64,000 nucleotides of DNA from Bradyrhizobium sp. Lineage in GTDB: Bacteria; Pseudomonadota; Alphaproteobacteria; Rhizobiales; Xanthobacteraceae. Within the stretch, counting starts at the first letter, position 1; the number at the start of each line of letters is the position of its first letter. The stretch lies in contig NZ_JAUSLT010000194.1 in NCBI RefSeq assembly GCF_030646015.1, positions 17,017-81,016 of the forward strand, read 5' to 3'. Below the pieces are notes generated by a model. The model saw only the letters and a list, made by a program, of their open reading frames with translations, searched no databases and was not told the DNA's origin. Below, piece after piece: positions 8,996 through 18,653 of the stretch. The translations under genes were made by a program, and so were the position numbers.

Positions 8996-9016
8996 CCTGC
9001 CGCAGGTCGCGGCAGG
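8996..9016 (+). terminator. Stem-loop after the binding-protein gene (possible attenuator or RNA stabiliser)
   Basis: Perfect 8-bp arms CCTGCCGC and GCGGCAGG enclose a 5-nt loop, starting 5 bp after the stop codon. No T-run follows, so full termination is doubtful. Hairpins here often let the binding-protein transcript accumulate above the permease transcript. Confidence 0.5.
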
Positions 9017-9104
9017 GGTAGCCCGCCAGCCTCTACTATTTGAGCGTACTCCGGTCGCATGATGCCATCCCTTTTGCGCCATACGCGCTGACAGGAGCAG
9101 CCCG

Positions 9105-10052
9105 TTGTTTGCCTATATCGTGCGGCGCCTCGTGTTGATGCTCGTGACCCTGTTCGGGATCTCGGTCATCATCTTTGTGCTGCTGCGCGTCGTGCCCGGC
9201 AACATCGTCGACATCCTGTTCGACGCCGCCGGATTCGTCGACCAGGCCGACAAGGCGAACCTGGAGAAGGAACTCGGGCTCGACCAGCCGATTTTCGTGC
9301 AGTATGTGAAATGGATCGGCGGTCTGCTGCATGGCGACCTCGGCTACTCCTATGTGTCCGAGAAACCCGCCCTGCAGGAAATATTGCCGCGGATTCCGAT
9401 CACCGCGCGGCTGGCCGCGCTGGCGCTGCTGTTCTCGGCCGCGATCGGCATTCCGCTCGGCGTCATCAGCGCCGTGAAACAGGGCACCCGGCTCGATTAT
9501 GCCCTGCGCGTCGTCAGCCTGAGCGGCCTGTCGCTGCCGTCGTTCTGGCTTGGGCTGTTGATCCTGATGGCGTCGGTCGCGATGTTCGGGACCATGCCGA
9601 TCTTCAATCCGAACCCAGCCACCTGGACCGAGGCGTTCGCGATCTACTGCGTCCCCGCAATGGCGGTCGGCTTTCGCAGCGCCGCGCTGACCATGCGGAT
9701 CACCCGCTCCTCGATGCTGGAAATATTGCGGCAGGATTATATCCGTACCGCCCGCGCCAAGGGCGCGTCCGAGTCATCCGTCAACTATCACCATGCGCTG
9801 AAGAACGCCGTGCTGCCCGTCATCACCGTGATCGGCATCGAGGCGGCATTCCTGATCGGCGGCCTGATCGTCACCGAGACCGTGTTCAATATTCCCGGTG
9901 TCGCCCGCTTCCTGGTCGAGGCGATCCGGTGGCGCGACTATCCGATCGTGCAGAACCTGGTGATGCTGATCGCCCTGGTGGTCGTGGTCACCAACTTCAC
10001 GGTCGACATGCTCTACGCCGCGATCGATCCACGCATCCGCTATACGGATTAG
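9105..10052 (+). CDS. Peptide-type ABC transporter permease (DppB type)
   Basis: A 315-residue inner-membrane permease. The N-terminus FAYIVRRLVLMLVTLFGIS is the classic DppB/OppB first helix. The BPD_transp_1 coupling motif is present as YIRTARAKGASE, and ETVFNIPGVARFLVEA near the C-terminus is typical. Translation begins at a TTG, supported by AGGAG about 8 bases upstream and by family alignment at this position. It pairs with the DppC-type permease 10 bp downstream to form the membrane channel. Confidence 0.93.
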   Translation: MFAYIVRRLVLMLVTLFGISVIIFVLLRVVPGNIVDILFDAAGFVDQADKANLEKELGLDQPIFVQYVKWIGGLLHGDLGYSYVSEKPALQEILPRIPITARLAALALLFSAAIGIPLGVISAVKQGTRLDYALRVVSLSGLSLPSFWLGLLILMASVAMFGTMPIFNPNPATWTEAFAIYCVPAMAVGFRSAALTMRITRSSMLEILRQDYIRTARAKGASESSVNYHHALKNAVLPVITVIGIEAAFLIGGLIVTETVFNIPGVARFLVEAIRWRDYPIVQNLVMLIALVVVVTNFTVDMLYAAIDPRIRYTD

Positions 10053-10062
10053 GAGCCAAGGC

Positions 10063-10956
10063 TTGGCCGTCATCAACTACGATAGCGAACTGCGACGCGC
10101 CGGCGCCCATTCGACGCATGGCTGGCGCAAGCTGACGTACCTGGCGCGGCGTCACATGCTGGGCTCGATCGGCCTCGTGATCATGATCCTGTTCGTGCTG
10201 GCCGCGTTGCTGGCCGATTTCATCGCCCGTTACGATCCGCTCTCGGTCGATTCCCTGCAGCGTCTGGCGCCCCCCAGTGCGCAGCACTGGCTGGGAACCG
10301 ACTCGTTCGGCCGCGACGTCTGGAGCCGCATCATCCACGGCGCCCGCATCTCGCTCGCCGTCGGCGTCGGTTCGACGTTGCTCGGTTCGTCGATCGGCGT
10401 GATGGTCGGCCTCGCCTCGGGCTACCTGTCCGGCTGGGTCGACCTCGTGTTCCAGCGCATCACCGATATCCTGCAGGCGCTGCCGCTGTTGGTGCTGGCG
10501 CTGGTCATGACCGCAGCATTGGGGCCGTCGCTGCCGAACGTGATCATCGCGATCGCGATCCCGCTGATCCCGACCGTCGCCCGCGTGATCCGCGCCAATA
10601 CGCTGGCGCTGCGCGAGCTGCCGTTCATCGAGGCCGCGAAATCGGTCGGCATGAGCGAAACCCGCATTGCGCTGCGCCATGTGCTGCCCAACACGCTGGC
10701 GCCGTTGATCGTGCTGGCGACGGCGCAGCTCGGCTCCACCATTCTCACCGAAGCCTCGCTGTCGTTCCTCGGCCTCGGCATTCCCGAGCCCTATCCGTCA
10801 TGGGGCCGCATGCTGTCGGAATCGGCGGCGGAGTATGTCCGCACCGCGCCGTGGCTGGTGATCTTCCCCGGCGTCGCCATCAGCCTCGCGGTGTTCGGCA
10901 CCAACCTGTTCGGCGACGCGCTGCGTGACATCCTCGATCCGAGGCAGCGCGGCTGA
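10063..10956 (+). CDS. Peptide-type ABC transporter permease (DppC type)
   Basis: A 297-residue permease. It has an N-terminal cytoplasmic segment, a first helix (HMLGSIGLVIMILFVLAALL), the DppC-type HWLGTDSFGRDVWSRIIHGAR block, and the EASLSFLGLGIPEP motif before the last helices. The start is another TTG with AGGAG upstream, so both permeases of this operon use TTG, perhaps to lower their translation relative to the binding protein. Its TGA overlaps the next ATG by one base (TGATG), which implies translational coupling to the ATPase. Confidence 0.93.
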   Translation: MAVINYDSELRRAGAHSTHGWRKLTYLARRHMLGSIGLVIMILFVLAALLADFIARYDPLSVDSLQRLAPPSAQHWLGTDSFGRDVWSRIIHGARISLAVGVGSTLLGSSIGVMVGLASGYLSGWVDLVFQRITDILQALPLLVLALVMTAALGPSLPNVIIAIAIPLIPTVARVIRANTLALRELPFIEAAKSVGMSETRIALRHVLPNTLAPLIVLATAQLGSTILTEASLSFLGLGIPEPYPSWGRMLSESAAEYVRTAPWLVIFPGVAISLAVFGTNLFGDALRDILDPRQRG

Positions 10957-11969
10957 TGAACGAGGTTGTGGCGGACGATATGGTTCTCGACGTGAAGAAC
11001 CTGCAAACGGTGTTCTTCACCAATTCGGGGCTGTTCAAGGCGGTCGACGACGTCTCGTTCAGCGTTCGCCGCGGCGAGACGCTGGCGATCGTCGGCGAGT
11101 CCGGTTGCGGCAAGAGCGTCACCGCGCTGTCGATCATGCGGCTGGTGCCGGATCCGCCGGGCCGGATCGTCGGCGGCTCCGTAACGCTCGAAGGCACCGA
11201 GCTGCTCGGCCTCGACGAGGCCGAGATGCGCGCGATCCGGGGAAATCGCATCTCGATGATTTTTCAGGAGCCGATGACCTCGCTCAACCCCGTGATGCGG
11301 ATCGGCGACCAGATCACCGAAGCGGTTCGCCTGCATCGCAAGATGACCGCCAGGGAGGCCTGGACCAAGGCCGTCGACATGCTGCGCCTGGTCCGGATTC
11401 CCGAGCCCGAGCAGCGGGCGCGCGAATATCCGCATCAGCTTTCCGGCGGCATGCGCCAGCGCGCCATGATCGCGATGGCGCTGGCGTGCCGGCCGGCGCT
11501 GCTGATCGCGGACGAGCCGACGACGGCGCTCGACGTCACCATTCAGGCCCAGATCCTGGCGCTGATCGTCGAACTGCAGAAGGAGCTCGGCACCGGGCTG
11601 ATCCTGATCACGCACGACCTCGGCGTGGTCGCGCAAACCGCGCAACGCGTCATCGTGATGTATGCCGGCAAGAAGGTCGAGGAGGCCAGCGTCGAGGCGC
11701 TGTTCGAAAATCCCCGGCATCCCTACACCCGCGGCCTGATGGCATCGATGCCGGCGGTGGCGACGTTCGGCTCCAACTCCGATGCGCGGCTGGTGGAAAT
11801 TCCCGGCATGGTGCCGTCACTGACCAATCTGCCGCCGGGCTGTGCCTTCGCGCCGCGCTGCTCTCTGGCGATCGAGCGCTGCCGCGCGGAGTATCCGCCG
11901 TTGCAGGACTGGGGCGATAATCACCTGGCGGCGTGCTGGCGCGCCGCGGAAACGGCGGCGGCGCCATGA
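10956..11969 (+). CDS. Peptide-type ABC transporter ATP-binding protein (DppD type)
   Basis: A 337-residue ATPase. Walker A GESGCGKS is at 47-54, the signature is LSGGMRQRAMIAMAL, and Walker B is LLIADEPTTALD. The switch histidine lies in ITHDLGVV. The C-terminal oligopeptide-transporter extension contains GCAFAPRCSLAIERC, whose spaced cysteines may bind an iron-sulfur cluster or metal as in other DppD proteins. It starts within the stop of the preceding permease and ends in an ATGA overlap with the next ATPase. It should form the heterodimeric motor with the following protein. Confidence 0.94.
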   Translation: MNEVVADDMVLDVKNLQTVFFTNSGLFKAVDDVSFSVRRGETLAIVGESGCGKSVTALSIMRLVPDPPGRIVGGSVTLEGTELLGLDEAEMRAIRGNRISMIFQEPMTSLNPVMRIGDQITEAVRLHRKMTAREAWTKAVDMLRLVRIPEPEQRAREYPHQLSGGMRQRAMIAMALACRPALLIADEPTTALDVTIQAQILALIVELQKELGTGLILITHDLGVVAQTAQRVIVMYAGKKVEEASVEALFENPRHPYTRGLMASMPAVATFGSNSDARLVEIPGMVPSLTNLPPGCAFAPRCSLAIERCRAEYPPLQDWGDNHLAACWRAAETAAAP

Positions 11970-12964
11970 CCGAGACAACCCCGCTGCTCAAGGTCACCGA
12001 CCTCGTCAAACATTATGCGGTGCGCGGCGGCGTGCTGCGCCGCCGCGTCGGCACGGTGCATGCCGTCGATGGCGTCAGCTTCACGGTCGGCGTCGGCGAA
12101 ACGCTGGGCATGGTCGGGGAATCCGGCTGCGGCAAATCGACGGTGGCGCGCGCCATCCTGCGGCTGGTCGAGCCGACCAGCGGCAGCATCCAGCTCAATG
12201 GCCTCGATATCACCCATCTCGGCAAGGCCGATCTGCGCGAGCACCGGCGCTCGATGCAGATCATCTTCCAGGACCCGTTCGCCTCGCTCAATCCGCGCAT
12301 GACGGCGGGCGATATCGTCGGCGAACCGCTCAGCGTCCATGGCCTGGCCAAGGGAGAAAAAAAGCGCGAGCGGGTCGCGGAGCTGTTCGATCAGGTGGGC
12401 TTGCGGTCAGACCAGATGCAGAACTATCCGCATCAGTTCTCCGGCGGCCAGCGCCAGCGCATCTGCATCGCCCGCGCGCTGTCGCTCGGGCCCGATCTGA
12501 TCGTGTGCGACGAGCCGGTCTCGGCGCTCGACGTCTCGATCCAGGCCCAGGTCATCAACCTCCTGATCGACCTGCAGCGCAGGCACGGCTTTTCCTATCT
12601 GTTCATCGCCCACGACCTCGCCGTCGTCGCCCATATCAGCCACCGCGTCGCCGTGATGTATCTCGGCCGCATCGTCGAGATCGCGGAGAAGGCCGAACTG
12701 TTCGCCAACCCGAGGCATCCCTATACGCAAGCCTTGCTGGCCTCGGTGCCGGTGGCGGATCCGAAGAAGAAATCGCTGAAGCCGATGATCGACGGCGACG
12801 TGCCGAGCCCGATCAACCCGCCCTCGGGCTGCGCGTTTCACACCCGCTGCCGCTATGTGATGGACCGCTGCAAGGTGGATACGCCGGTGCTGGCCGAGGC
12901 AGGGACCAAGCATCAGGTGGCGTGCTGGCTCAATGAGGGGACGGGACGGGTGACGATCGAATAA
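11966..12964 (+). CDS. Peptide-type ABC transporter ATP-binding protein (DppF type)
   Basis: A 332-residue ATPase. Walker A GESGCGKS is at 51-58, the signature is FSGGQRQRICIARAL, and Walker B is LIVCDEPVSALD. The C-terminal extension has GCAFHTRCRYVMDRC. The start ATG overlaps the TGA of the previous gene by four bases (ATGA); a frame extension upstream is rejected because it would overlap the D gene further. This is the last gene of the peptide-type importer, and a palindromic repeat follows before a convergent carboxylase gene. Confidence 0.94.
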   Translation: MTETTPLLKVTDLVKHYAVRGGVLRRRVGTVHAVDGVSFTVGVGETLGMVGESGCGKSTVARAILRLVEPTSGSIQLNGLDITHLGKADLREHRRSMQIIFQDPFASLNPRMTAGDIVGEPLSVHGLAKGEKKRERVAELFDQVGLRSDQMQNYPHQFSGGQRQRICIARALSLGPDLIVCDEPVSALDVSIQAQVINLLIDLQRRHGFSYLFIAHDLAVVAHISHRVAVMYLGRIVEIAEKAELFANPRHPYTQALLASVPVADPKKKSLKPMIDGDVPSPINPPSGCAFHTRCRYVMDRCKVDTPVLAEAGTKHQVACWLNEGTGRVTIE

Positions 12965-12980
12965 TTCGCGGGACGCCCAC

Positions 12981-13144
12981 TTACCCTCCCCTGGAGGGGG
13001 AGGATCGGCTCGTATTGAGCACAGCGAAATACGAGACGGGGTGGGGTGATCTCTCAACTCGGACACGGTTCGAAACGAGAGACTGTCACCCCACCCCGCC
13101 GCTCCTTTCAGTCGCGTCGACCCACCCCCACCCGGGGAGGGTAA
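12981..13144. repeat. Palindromic intergenic repeat, family A, copy 2
   Basis: The layout matches copy 1: left arm ttaccctcccctggaggggg, inner GGGGTGGGGTGA and TCACCCCACCCCG, and right arm ending ggggagggtaag. The right arm is partly degenerate (ccacccccacccgggg). It lies between two convergent operons and could act as a bidirectional terminator. Confidence 0.85.
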
Positions 13145-13153
13145 GAGAGCCAG

Positions 13154-15133
13154 CTACGCCGCATCCGCCTCGATCTCCACCACGATCTTCCCCGTCGTCA
13201 CCTGCTCGCCCTCGACGACATCAATCGCCGCCACGGTGCCCGCGATCCCTGCCGTATGCACATGCTCCATCTTCATCGCTTCCAGCGTCATGACGGGTTG
13301 ACCCGCCTCGACCTTCTCGCCCGGCTTGACCAGCACCGCGACGACGCGGCCGTTCATGGCGGCGCGGACCTTGCCGTCGCCGCCGTTTGACGCTGCCGTG
13401 GCAGGCGCTGCCCGGGTCAGGTCGCGGACCGCAATCGTTATGCCGCGGTGCAGGACGAACAGCCGGTCGCCGTCGCGCAGGAATCTGGCGGATTCCATCA
13501 GGCCATTGCTGCTGAAACGAATGCTGTCGCCGTCGAGCGCACGGATTTCGATCCGGTACGCCGTGTTTTCAAGAGTGGCGAGATAGCCGCCATCGCGTTC
13601 GCGGCCGACTTCGAGCTCATGGATGCCATGATCGAGTTCGACGCGGGCCGGCACCGGAAAGGTCGACGCCAGCGTCCGACCGCTGCGCCACGGCGGCGCA
13701 AAGGGATCGGTGACATAGAGCAGCACCGCCGCCAGCGCCGCCTCGGATGCAGCGTCGGCGCGCGGCGCCAGCAGCTCGTCACGATGCTGACCGATGAACG
13801 CCGTAGTCGCCTCGCCCGCAGCGAATACCGGATGCGCCAGGCAGGCGGCGAGGAAGGCCTGATTGGTGGTGACGCCGAACGCCGCGGTCTGTTCGAGGCC
13901 GTGAATGAGCTGGCGCCGCGCCGCGTCGCGGCTTTCGCCATGGCTGATCAGCTTGGCGATCATCGAATCGTAGAACGGCGGAATCTCGACGCCCGATTGC
14001 AGCGCGTGCTCGACGCGGATCTCGCCGGGCATCTGCCACAGCGCCATCCGGCCGGACTGCGGCATGAAGTCCTGGCCGGCGTCTTCCGAGCACAGCCGCA
14101 CCTCGATGGCATGCCCCGAGAACTTGACATCCTCCTGCTTCAGCCCGAGCGGCTCGCCGCTCGCGACACGCAGCTGCAGTTCGACCAGATCGAGCCCGGT
14201 GACCGCCTCGGTGACGGGATGCTCGACCTGCAGTCGCGTATTCATCTCCATGAAATAGAACTCGCCGCTATGATCGAGCAGAAACTCGAGCGTGCCGGCG
14301 CCCTCGTAGCCGATCGACTTGACGGCGGCGACCGCGACCGCGCCCATCCGCGCCCGCAACTCCGGCGACACCGCCGGCGACGGCGCCTCCTCGATCAGTT
14401 TCTGGTGCCGGCGTTGCACCGAGCAATCGCGCTCGCCGAGATGAATGGCGTTGCCATGGCGGTCGCCGAACACCTGGATTTCGATATGGCGGGGATCGGC
14501 GATGGCGCGCTCCAGGATCACAGTCGGGTCGCCGAACGCGCCCTGCGCTTCCGAGCGCGCGCTGCGCAACGCATCCGGAAACGCCGCCGCGTCCGCGACC
14601 AGCCGCATGCCGCGCCCGCCGCCGCCGGCGACCGCCTTGATCATCACGGGAAAGCCTGTTCTGCCGGCCTCGGCCAGCATGACGGCATCGCCCTGGTCGG
14701 CGCCCTGATAGCCGGGCACGCAGGGCACGCCGGCCGCCAGCATGATTTCCTTGGCGCCGGCCTTGTTGCCCATCGCCTTGATGGATTCGGGCGACGGCCC
14801 GATGAACACCAGGCCGACATCGCGGCACGCCTGCGCAAAATCCTCGTTCTCGGCGAGAAAGCCGTAGCCGGGATGCATCGCATCGGCGCCACTGGCTTTC
14901 GCCGCGGCGATGATGGCCTCGATCTTCAGGTAGGATTGCGAGGGCAGTGCCTCGCCGATCCGGATCGCCTCATCCGCCTCACGCACATGCAAGGCATCGC
15001 GGTCGGCGTCGGAATAGACCGCGACCACGCCGTAGCCGAGGCGACGCGCGGTGCGCATGATTCGCAATGCGATCTCACCGCGATTGGCGATCAGGATTTT
15101 CGAGAACGGGGTCGGCTTCATCTGCACCTTCAT
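13154..15133 (-). CDS. Acyl-CoA carboxylase alpha subunit: biotin carboxylase plus biotin carrier
   Basis: A 659-residue subunit of the methylcrotonyl/geranyl/propionyl-CoA carboxylase type. Residues about 9-450 are biotin carboxylase (KILIANRGEIALRI, MHPGYGFLAEN, the glycine-rich ATP loop AGGGGRGM, and EMNTRLQVEHPVTE). The C-terminal carrier has EAMKMEH with the biotinylated lysine at 621. It carboxylates biotin with ATP and bicarbonate, and the partner subunit transfers the carboxyl group to an acyl-CoA. The gene overlaps the upstream carboxyltransferase gene in an ATGA. With IVD-like acyl-CoA dehydrogenases nearby, a branched acyl-CoA (leucine or acyclic terpenoid route) is plausible, but no enoyl-CoA hydratase is in the window. 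Confidence 0.92.
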   Translation of the reverse strand: MKVQMKPTPFSKILIANRGEIALRIMRTARRLGYGVVAVYSDADRDALHVREADEAIRIGEALPSQSYLKIEAIIAAAKASGADAMHPGYGFLAENEDFAQACRDVGLVFIGPSPESIKAMGNKAGAKEIMLAAGVPCVPGYQGADQGDAVMLAEAGRTGFPVMIKAVAGGGGRGMRLVADAAAFPDALRSARSEAQGAFGDPTVILERAIADPRHIEIQVFGDRHGNAIHLGERDCSVQRRHQKLIEEAPSPAVSPELRARMGAVAVAAVKSIGYEGAGTLEFLLDHSGEFYFMEMNTRLQVEHPVTEAVTGLDLVELQLRVASGEPLGLKQEDVKFSGHAIEVRLCSEDAGQDFMPQSGRMALWQMPGEIRVEHALQSGVEIPPFYDSMIAKLISHGESRDAARRQLIHGLEQTAAFGVTTNQAFLAACLAHPVFAAGEATTAFIGQHRDELLAPRADAASEAALAAVLLYVTDPFAPPWRSGRTLASTFPVPARVELDHGIHELEVGRERDGGYLATLENTAYRIEIRALDGDSIRFSSNGLMESARFLRDGDRLFVLHRGITIAVRDLTRAAPATAASNGGDGKVRAAMNGRVVAVLVKPGEKVEAGQPVMTLEAMKMEHVHTAGIAGTVAAIDVVEGEQVTTGKIVVEIEADAA

Positions 15134-16746
15134 GGCCGCGCGACCGAGAACTGCATGGCTTGCGGCTTGCGCGCCTCGGCCTCGCGGCAGATCGCCAGCA
15201 CCTCCGCCAGCACACTGCGGGTGTCGCGCGGGTCGATCACGCCGTCGTCGAGCACGCGGGCGCTGGTCGAGAACACGTCCATCTGGCCATCAAACACGCC
15301 GGTGATCTGCGCCTTCATGGCGTCGATCTTTTCCTTCTCGATCGGCTTGCCGCGTCTGGCGGCGGCGGCCTCGGTAACGATGGCCATGGTTTCGGCGGCC
15401 TGCTCGCCGCCCATCACGGCGGTCCTGGCATTGGGCCAGGAGAAGCAGAAGCGCGGATGGAAGCCGCGGCCGCACATGCCGTAATTGCCGGCGCCGAACG
15501 AGGCGCCGCAATAGATCGTGATCTGCGGCACAGTGGCGCTGGTGACGGCCTGGATCATCTTCGAGCCGTGCTTGATCATCCCTGCTTCTTCATAGGCCTT
15601 GCCGACCATGTAGCCGGTGGTGTTGTTGAGATAGAGCAGAGGCGTGCGCGACTGGCAGCAGGCCTGGATGAAATGCGTCGCCTTGTTGGCGCCGGGAACG
15701 TCAAGCGGGCCGTTGTTGGTGATGATGCCGATCGCCTGGCCTTCGATGCGGGCGTGGCCGCACACCGTGGCCGGGCCATAATTGGCGCCGAATTCGGTGA
15801 AATCGGAATCGTCGATGAAGCGCGCGATGGCCTGGCGCATGTCGACCGGCCGCTTGTGATCCATCGGCATGATGCCGAGCAGTTCCTCGGGATCATGGCG
15901 CGGCGGGCGGTGCGAAGCCTTGTCCGCTTCCGGCCGGTCCCATTGCAGATTGCCCATGATGTCACGCGCGATCCGCAGGGCGTCGCGGTCGTCCTCGGCG
16001 AGATAATCGCCGAGGCCGGAAATGCTGGTGTGCATCTCGGCGCCGCCGAGTTCCTCTTCGGTGGCGATTTCCCCGGTCGCGGCCTTCAAGAGCGGCGGCC
16101 CGGCCAGAAAAGCGCGGGTACGGCCGCGCACCATCACGATGTAGTCGGATAGCCCGGTCTGGTAAGCGCCGCCCGCGGTGGACGAGCCGTGCGTCACCGT
16201 CACCACCGGAAGGCCAGCAGCGGACAAGCGCGCCAAATTTCGAAAAATGTTGCCGCCGCGGATGAAATCCTCGACGCGGTAGCGCAGCAGATTGGCGCCG
16301 GCGCTTTCGACCAGCTGCACGTAGGGCAGCTTGTTCTCCAGCGCCATTTCCTGCACCCGCAGCGTCTTGTCGAGGCCGTAAGGCTGCAGCGCGCCGGCGT
16401 CGATGCCGGAATCATTGGCCGAGACCATGCAGCGGATGCCGGCCACAAAACCGATGCCGGCGATCAACCCGCCGCCGGGAACGCTCTTGCCGGCGTCGGG
16501 CACGTCGAACATGTAGCCGGCCAGGGTCGATAGCTCGATGAACGGCGTGCCGGGATCCAGCACCAGCGCCACCCGCTCGCGCGGCAGCAATTGCCCGCGC
16601 TTGTGAAAGCGGTCCTTGGCGGCGGCCGACGCGGCGCGCGCCCGCTCCTCCAGCCCGCGCATGCGCGCAATCAGCGCCAGCATGCCGTCGCGGTTGGCCT
16701 GGAAGGCGGCGCTGTTCGGCGCGATGGTGGATTCAATGATGGCCAT
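15130..16746 (-). CDS. Acyl-CoA carboxylase beta subunit (carboxyltransferase)
   Basis: A 538-residue carboxyltransferase with the two crotonase-like halves of the family. The N-half contains the acyl-CoA oxyanion region (SAGANLLRYR, THGSSTAGGAYQ) and the C-half the carboxybiotin region (NNTTGYMVGKAYE, CGASFGAGNYGMCGRGF). Length and motifs fit MccB, AtuC or LiuB better than PccB or AccD5. It shares an ATGA overlap with the alpha subunit, so the two should be made in equal amounts. The carboxylated substrate, 3-methylcrotonyl-CoA, geranyl-CoA or another, cannot be settled by eye. Confidence 0.92.
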   Translation of the reverse strand: MAIIESTIAPNSAAFQANRDGMLALIARMRGLEERARAASAAAKDRFHKRGQLLPRERVALVLDPGTPFIELSTLAGYMFDVPDAGKSVPGGGLIAGIGFVAGIRCMVSANDSGIDAGALQPYGLDKTLRVQEMALENKLPYVQLVESAGANLLRYRVEDFIRGGNIFRNLARLSAAGLPVVTVTHGSSTAGGAYQTGLSDYIVMVRGRTRAFLAGPPLLKAATGEIATEEELGGAEMHTSISGLGDYLAEDDRDALRIARDIMGNLQWDRPEADKASHRPPRHDPEELLGIMPMDHKRPVDMRQAIARFIDDSDFTEFGANYGPATVCGHARIEGQAIGIITNNGPLDVPGANKATHFIQACCQSRTPLLYLNNTTGYMVGKAYEEAGMIKHGSKMIQAVTSATVPQITIYCGASFGAGNYGMCGRGFHPRFCFSWPNARTAVMGGEQAAETMAIVTEAAAARRGKPIEKEKIDAMKAQITGVFDGQMDVFSTSARVLDDGVIDPRDTRSVLAEVLAICREAEARKPQAMQFSVARP

Positions 16747-16759
16747 GAATTCTCCTGCC

Positions 16760-16882
16760 CGTCATTCCGGGATGCGCTGTCGGTCGGTAATTGCCGACCA
16801 GGGGCGCAGGCCCGGAATCCATACTCACGATCGTGGTTATGGATTCCGGGCTCGCTCGTTGCACTCGCGCCTCGGAATGACG
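16760..16882. repeat. Palindromic intergenic repeat, family C
   Basis: Outer arms CGTCATTCCGGG and CGGAATGACG enclose a 40-bp near-perfect palindrome at 16811-16850 (CCCGGAATCCATA ... TATGGATTCCGGG around CACGATCGTG). It occupies almost the whole gap between the synthetase and the carboxyltransferase genes. Confidence 0.8.
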
Positions 16883-16893
16883 ATTCATCAAGG

Positions 16894-18495
16894 TCATGCA
16901 CTCTTCTTTGCAAAATGCTCGGCATAGGCCTGCCGCAGCTCGACCTTGCGCAGCTTGCCGGTCGCCGTCATCGGCATTTCATCGACGATCCTGACGAATT
17001 TCGGCACCTGGAAGCCGCCGAGATGTTTTCTGCAATGCTCGGATATTTCGGCCTCGTCAGCGACCGCGCCGGGCTTCAGCTTGACGAAGGCCGACACCGC
17101 CTCGCCCCATTGCGGGTGCGGCAGACCGACCACGGCGGCGTTCTGCACCGCCGGATGCGCCAGCAGCGTCTCCTCGATCTTGACGGAGGCAACATTCTCG
17201 CCGCCGGACTTGATCATATCCTTCTTGCGGTCAAGGAACAGCACCTCGCCGTGCTCGTCGATCAGCGCGAGATCGCCGGTGTGGTGCCAGCCGAATTTTC
17301 TAGCCTCTTCGGTCGCCTTCGGATCCTTGTAATAGCCCATCATGACGTTGGGGCCGCGATGCACCAGCTCGCCGGCCTGGCCGCGTGGTAGCAGGTTGCC
17401 GTCGTCATCCATGATCGCGGTCTCGTTGACAATCAGCGACTCGCCCCAGTAATTGCCGAAACGCTCCAGCTGCCGGGCCGGCTGCGACATCGTGGTGGCC
17501 GGATACATCTCGGTCTGGCCGCTCGACAGCACGAAGTTCGGGCACATATCCGCCATCGCGCGTTCCAGCAGCGGGCGGCTCATCGGCGCCATGGTGTAAA
17601 TGCAGGCCTTCAGGCCGGAGAGGTCGTACTCCCGGCGGCGCGGGTGATCGAGGATCGCCTGGTACATCAGCGACAGCCCGACGAACACGGTGAGCTTGTC
17701 GCGCACGATGGCTTCCATGCAGACCACGGGATCAAAACCGCGCATCAGCGCCATGCGGCCGCCAACCGAGAGATAACTCAGCAACAGCACATGGCCGGCG
17801 CAGTGGAACAGCGGAAATTGCCCGGTGATGCCATCATTGCGGTCGAGATGCATCTCGATGCAATTGCTCATGACCGCCATGACAACGGCGAGGTGGCAAT
17901 GCATCGCGCCCTTCGGGCGCGAGGTGGTGCCCGAGGTATAGATGATCATCGCGAGATCGCGGTCGTCGAAATCGATGTCGGGCTCGATCTCGGACCGGCC
18001 CTTGATCAGATCGTTGAATTCTTCAAGTCCGGCCGCAGCCGCCTTGCCGGTGAGATCGACCGCGATCAGGTCGATGCCGCGTTTTTGCAGCGCCGCGCGG
18101 CGATCCGGCTGGGCATGCAGATTGTCATCGATCAGCGCGAAACGCACCTCGGCATGATCGAGGATGTAGTCCATGTCGGCGGGGCCGAGCATGGTGTTGA
18201 TGGGCACCCAGACCAGACCGGCGCGATGAATGCCGAACAGCGCTTTGACGAATTCGACCGAATTGTTGCAGATGGTCGAAATCTTCTCGCCGGGCTTCAG
18301 GCCGCGCGCGACCAGGTAATTGGCAAACCGGTTGGCGTCGCGCTCGAGCTCGGTAAACGTCACGCGCCGATTACCGTCGGTCACGGCGACCCGGTCCGGA
18401 AACCGCGCCGCCGCCTTCTTCAAGAGGTCGCCGATCGCCACCCGGCCGATACGGCCGGGTCCCGGCACGCCGCCGGTGGCTGCGAGACTGGTCAT
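16894..18495 (-). CDS. Acyl-CoA synthetase (AMP-forming)
   Basis: A 533-residue ANL-superfamily ligase that activates a carboxylic acid to its CoA thioester through an acyl-adenylate. The P-loop is IIYTSGTTSRPKGA; the A5-type motif is SSGQTEMYP; the A7/A8 region reads WHHTGDLALIDEHGEV and RKKDMIKSGGENV. The C-terminal catalytic lysine lies in MTATGKLRKVE. ATG 18495 is preferred to a GTG at 18504 because a GAGGGAG ribosome site lies 8 bases before the ATG and would abut the GTG. It lies upstream of the carboxylase genes on the same strand and could supply their substrate. Confidence 0.9.
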   Translation of the reverse strand: MTSLAATGGVPGPGRIGRVAIGDLLKKAAARFPDRVAVTDGNRRVTFTELERDANRFANYLVARGLKPGEKISTICNNSVEFVKALFGIHRAGLVWVPINTMLGPADMDYILDHAEVRFALIDDNLHAQPDRRAALQKRGIDLIAVDLTGKAAAAGLEEFNDLIKGRSEIEPDIDFDDRDLAMIIYTSGTTSRPKGAMHCHLAVVMAVMSNCIEMHLDRNDGITGQFPLFHCAGHVLLLSYLSVGGRMALMRGFDPVVCMEAIVRDKLTVFVGLSLMYQAILDHPRRREYDLSGLKACIYTMAPMSRPLLERAMADMCPNFVLSSGQTEMYPATTMSQPARQLERFGNYWGESLIVNETAIMDDDGNLLPRGQAGELVHRGPNVMMGYYKDPKATEEARKFGWHHTGDLALIDEHGEVLFLDRKKDMIKSGGENVASVKIEETLLAHPAVQNAAVVGLPHPQWGEAVSAFVKLKPGAVADEAEISEHCRKHLGGFQVPKFVRIVDEMPMTATGKLRKVELRQAYAEHFAKKSA

Positions 18496-18514
18496 GCGGT
18501 TCACTCCCTCATTT

Positions 18515-18636
18515 CGTCATTGCGAGGAGCACTCTTGTCCGCCGAAGCCCGCCTTCGGGCGAAGGCGGATGCGACGAAGCAATCCATTCTTTCTTTGCGT
18601 GGCGAGATGGATTGCTTCGCTTCGCTCGCAATGACG
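18515..18636. repeat. Palindromic intergenic repeat, family D
   Basis: Outer arms CGTCATTGCGAG and CTCGCAATGACG bound an element with inner complementary blocks (GAAGCAATCCAT and ATGGATTGCTTC) and a local hairpin GCCCGCCTTCGGGCG. It lies between the BKACE and the synthetase genes. The architecture parallels family C. Confidence 0.82.
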
Positions 18637-18653
18637 GCTGGCCGTGGCCGAGC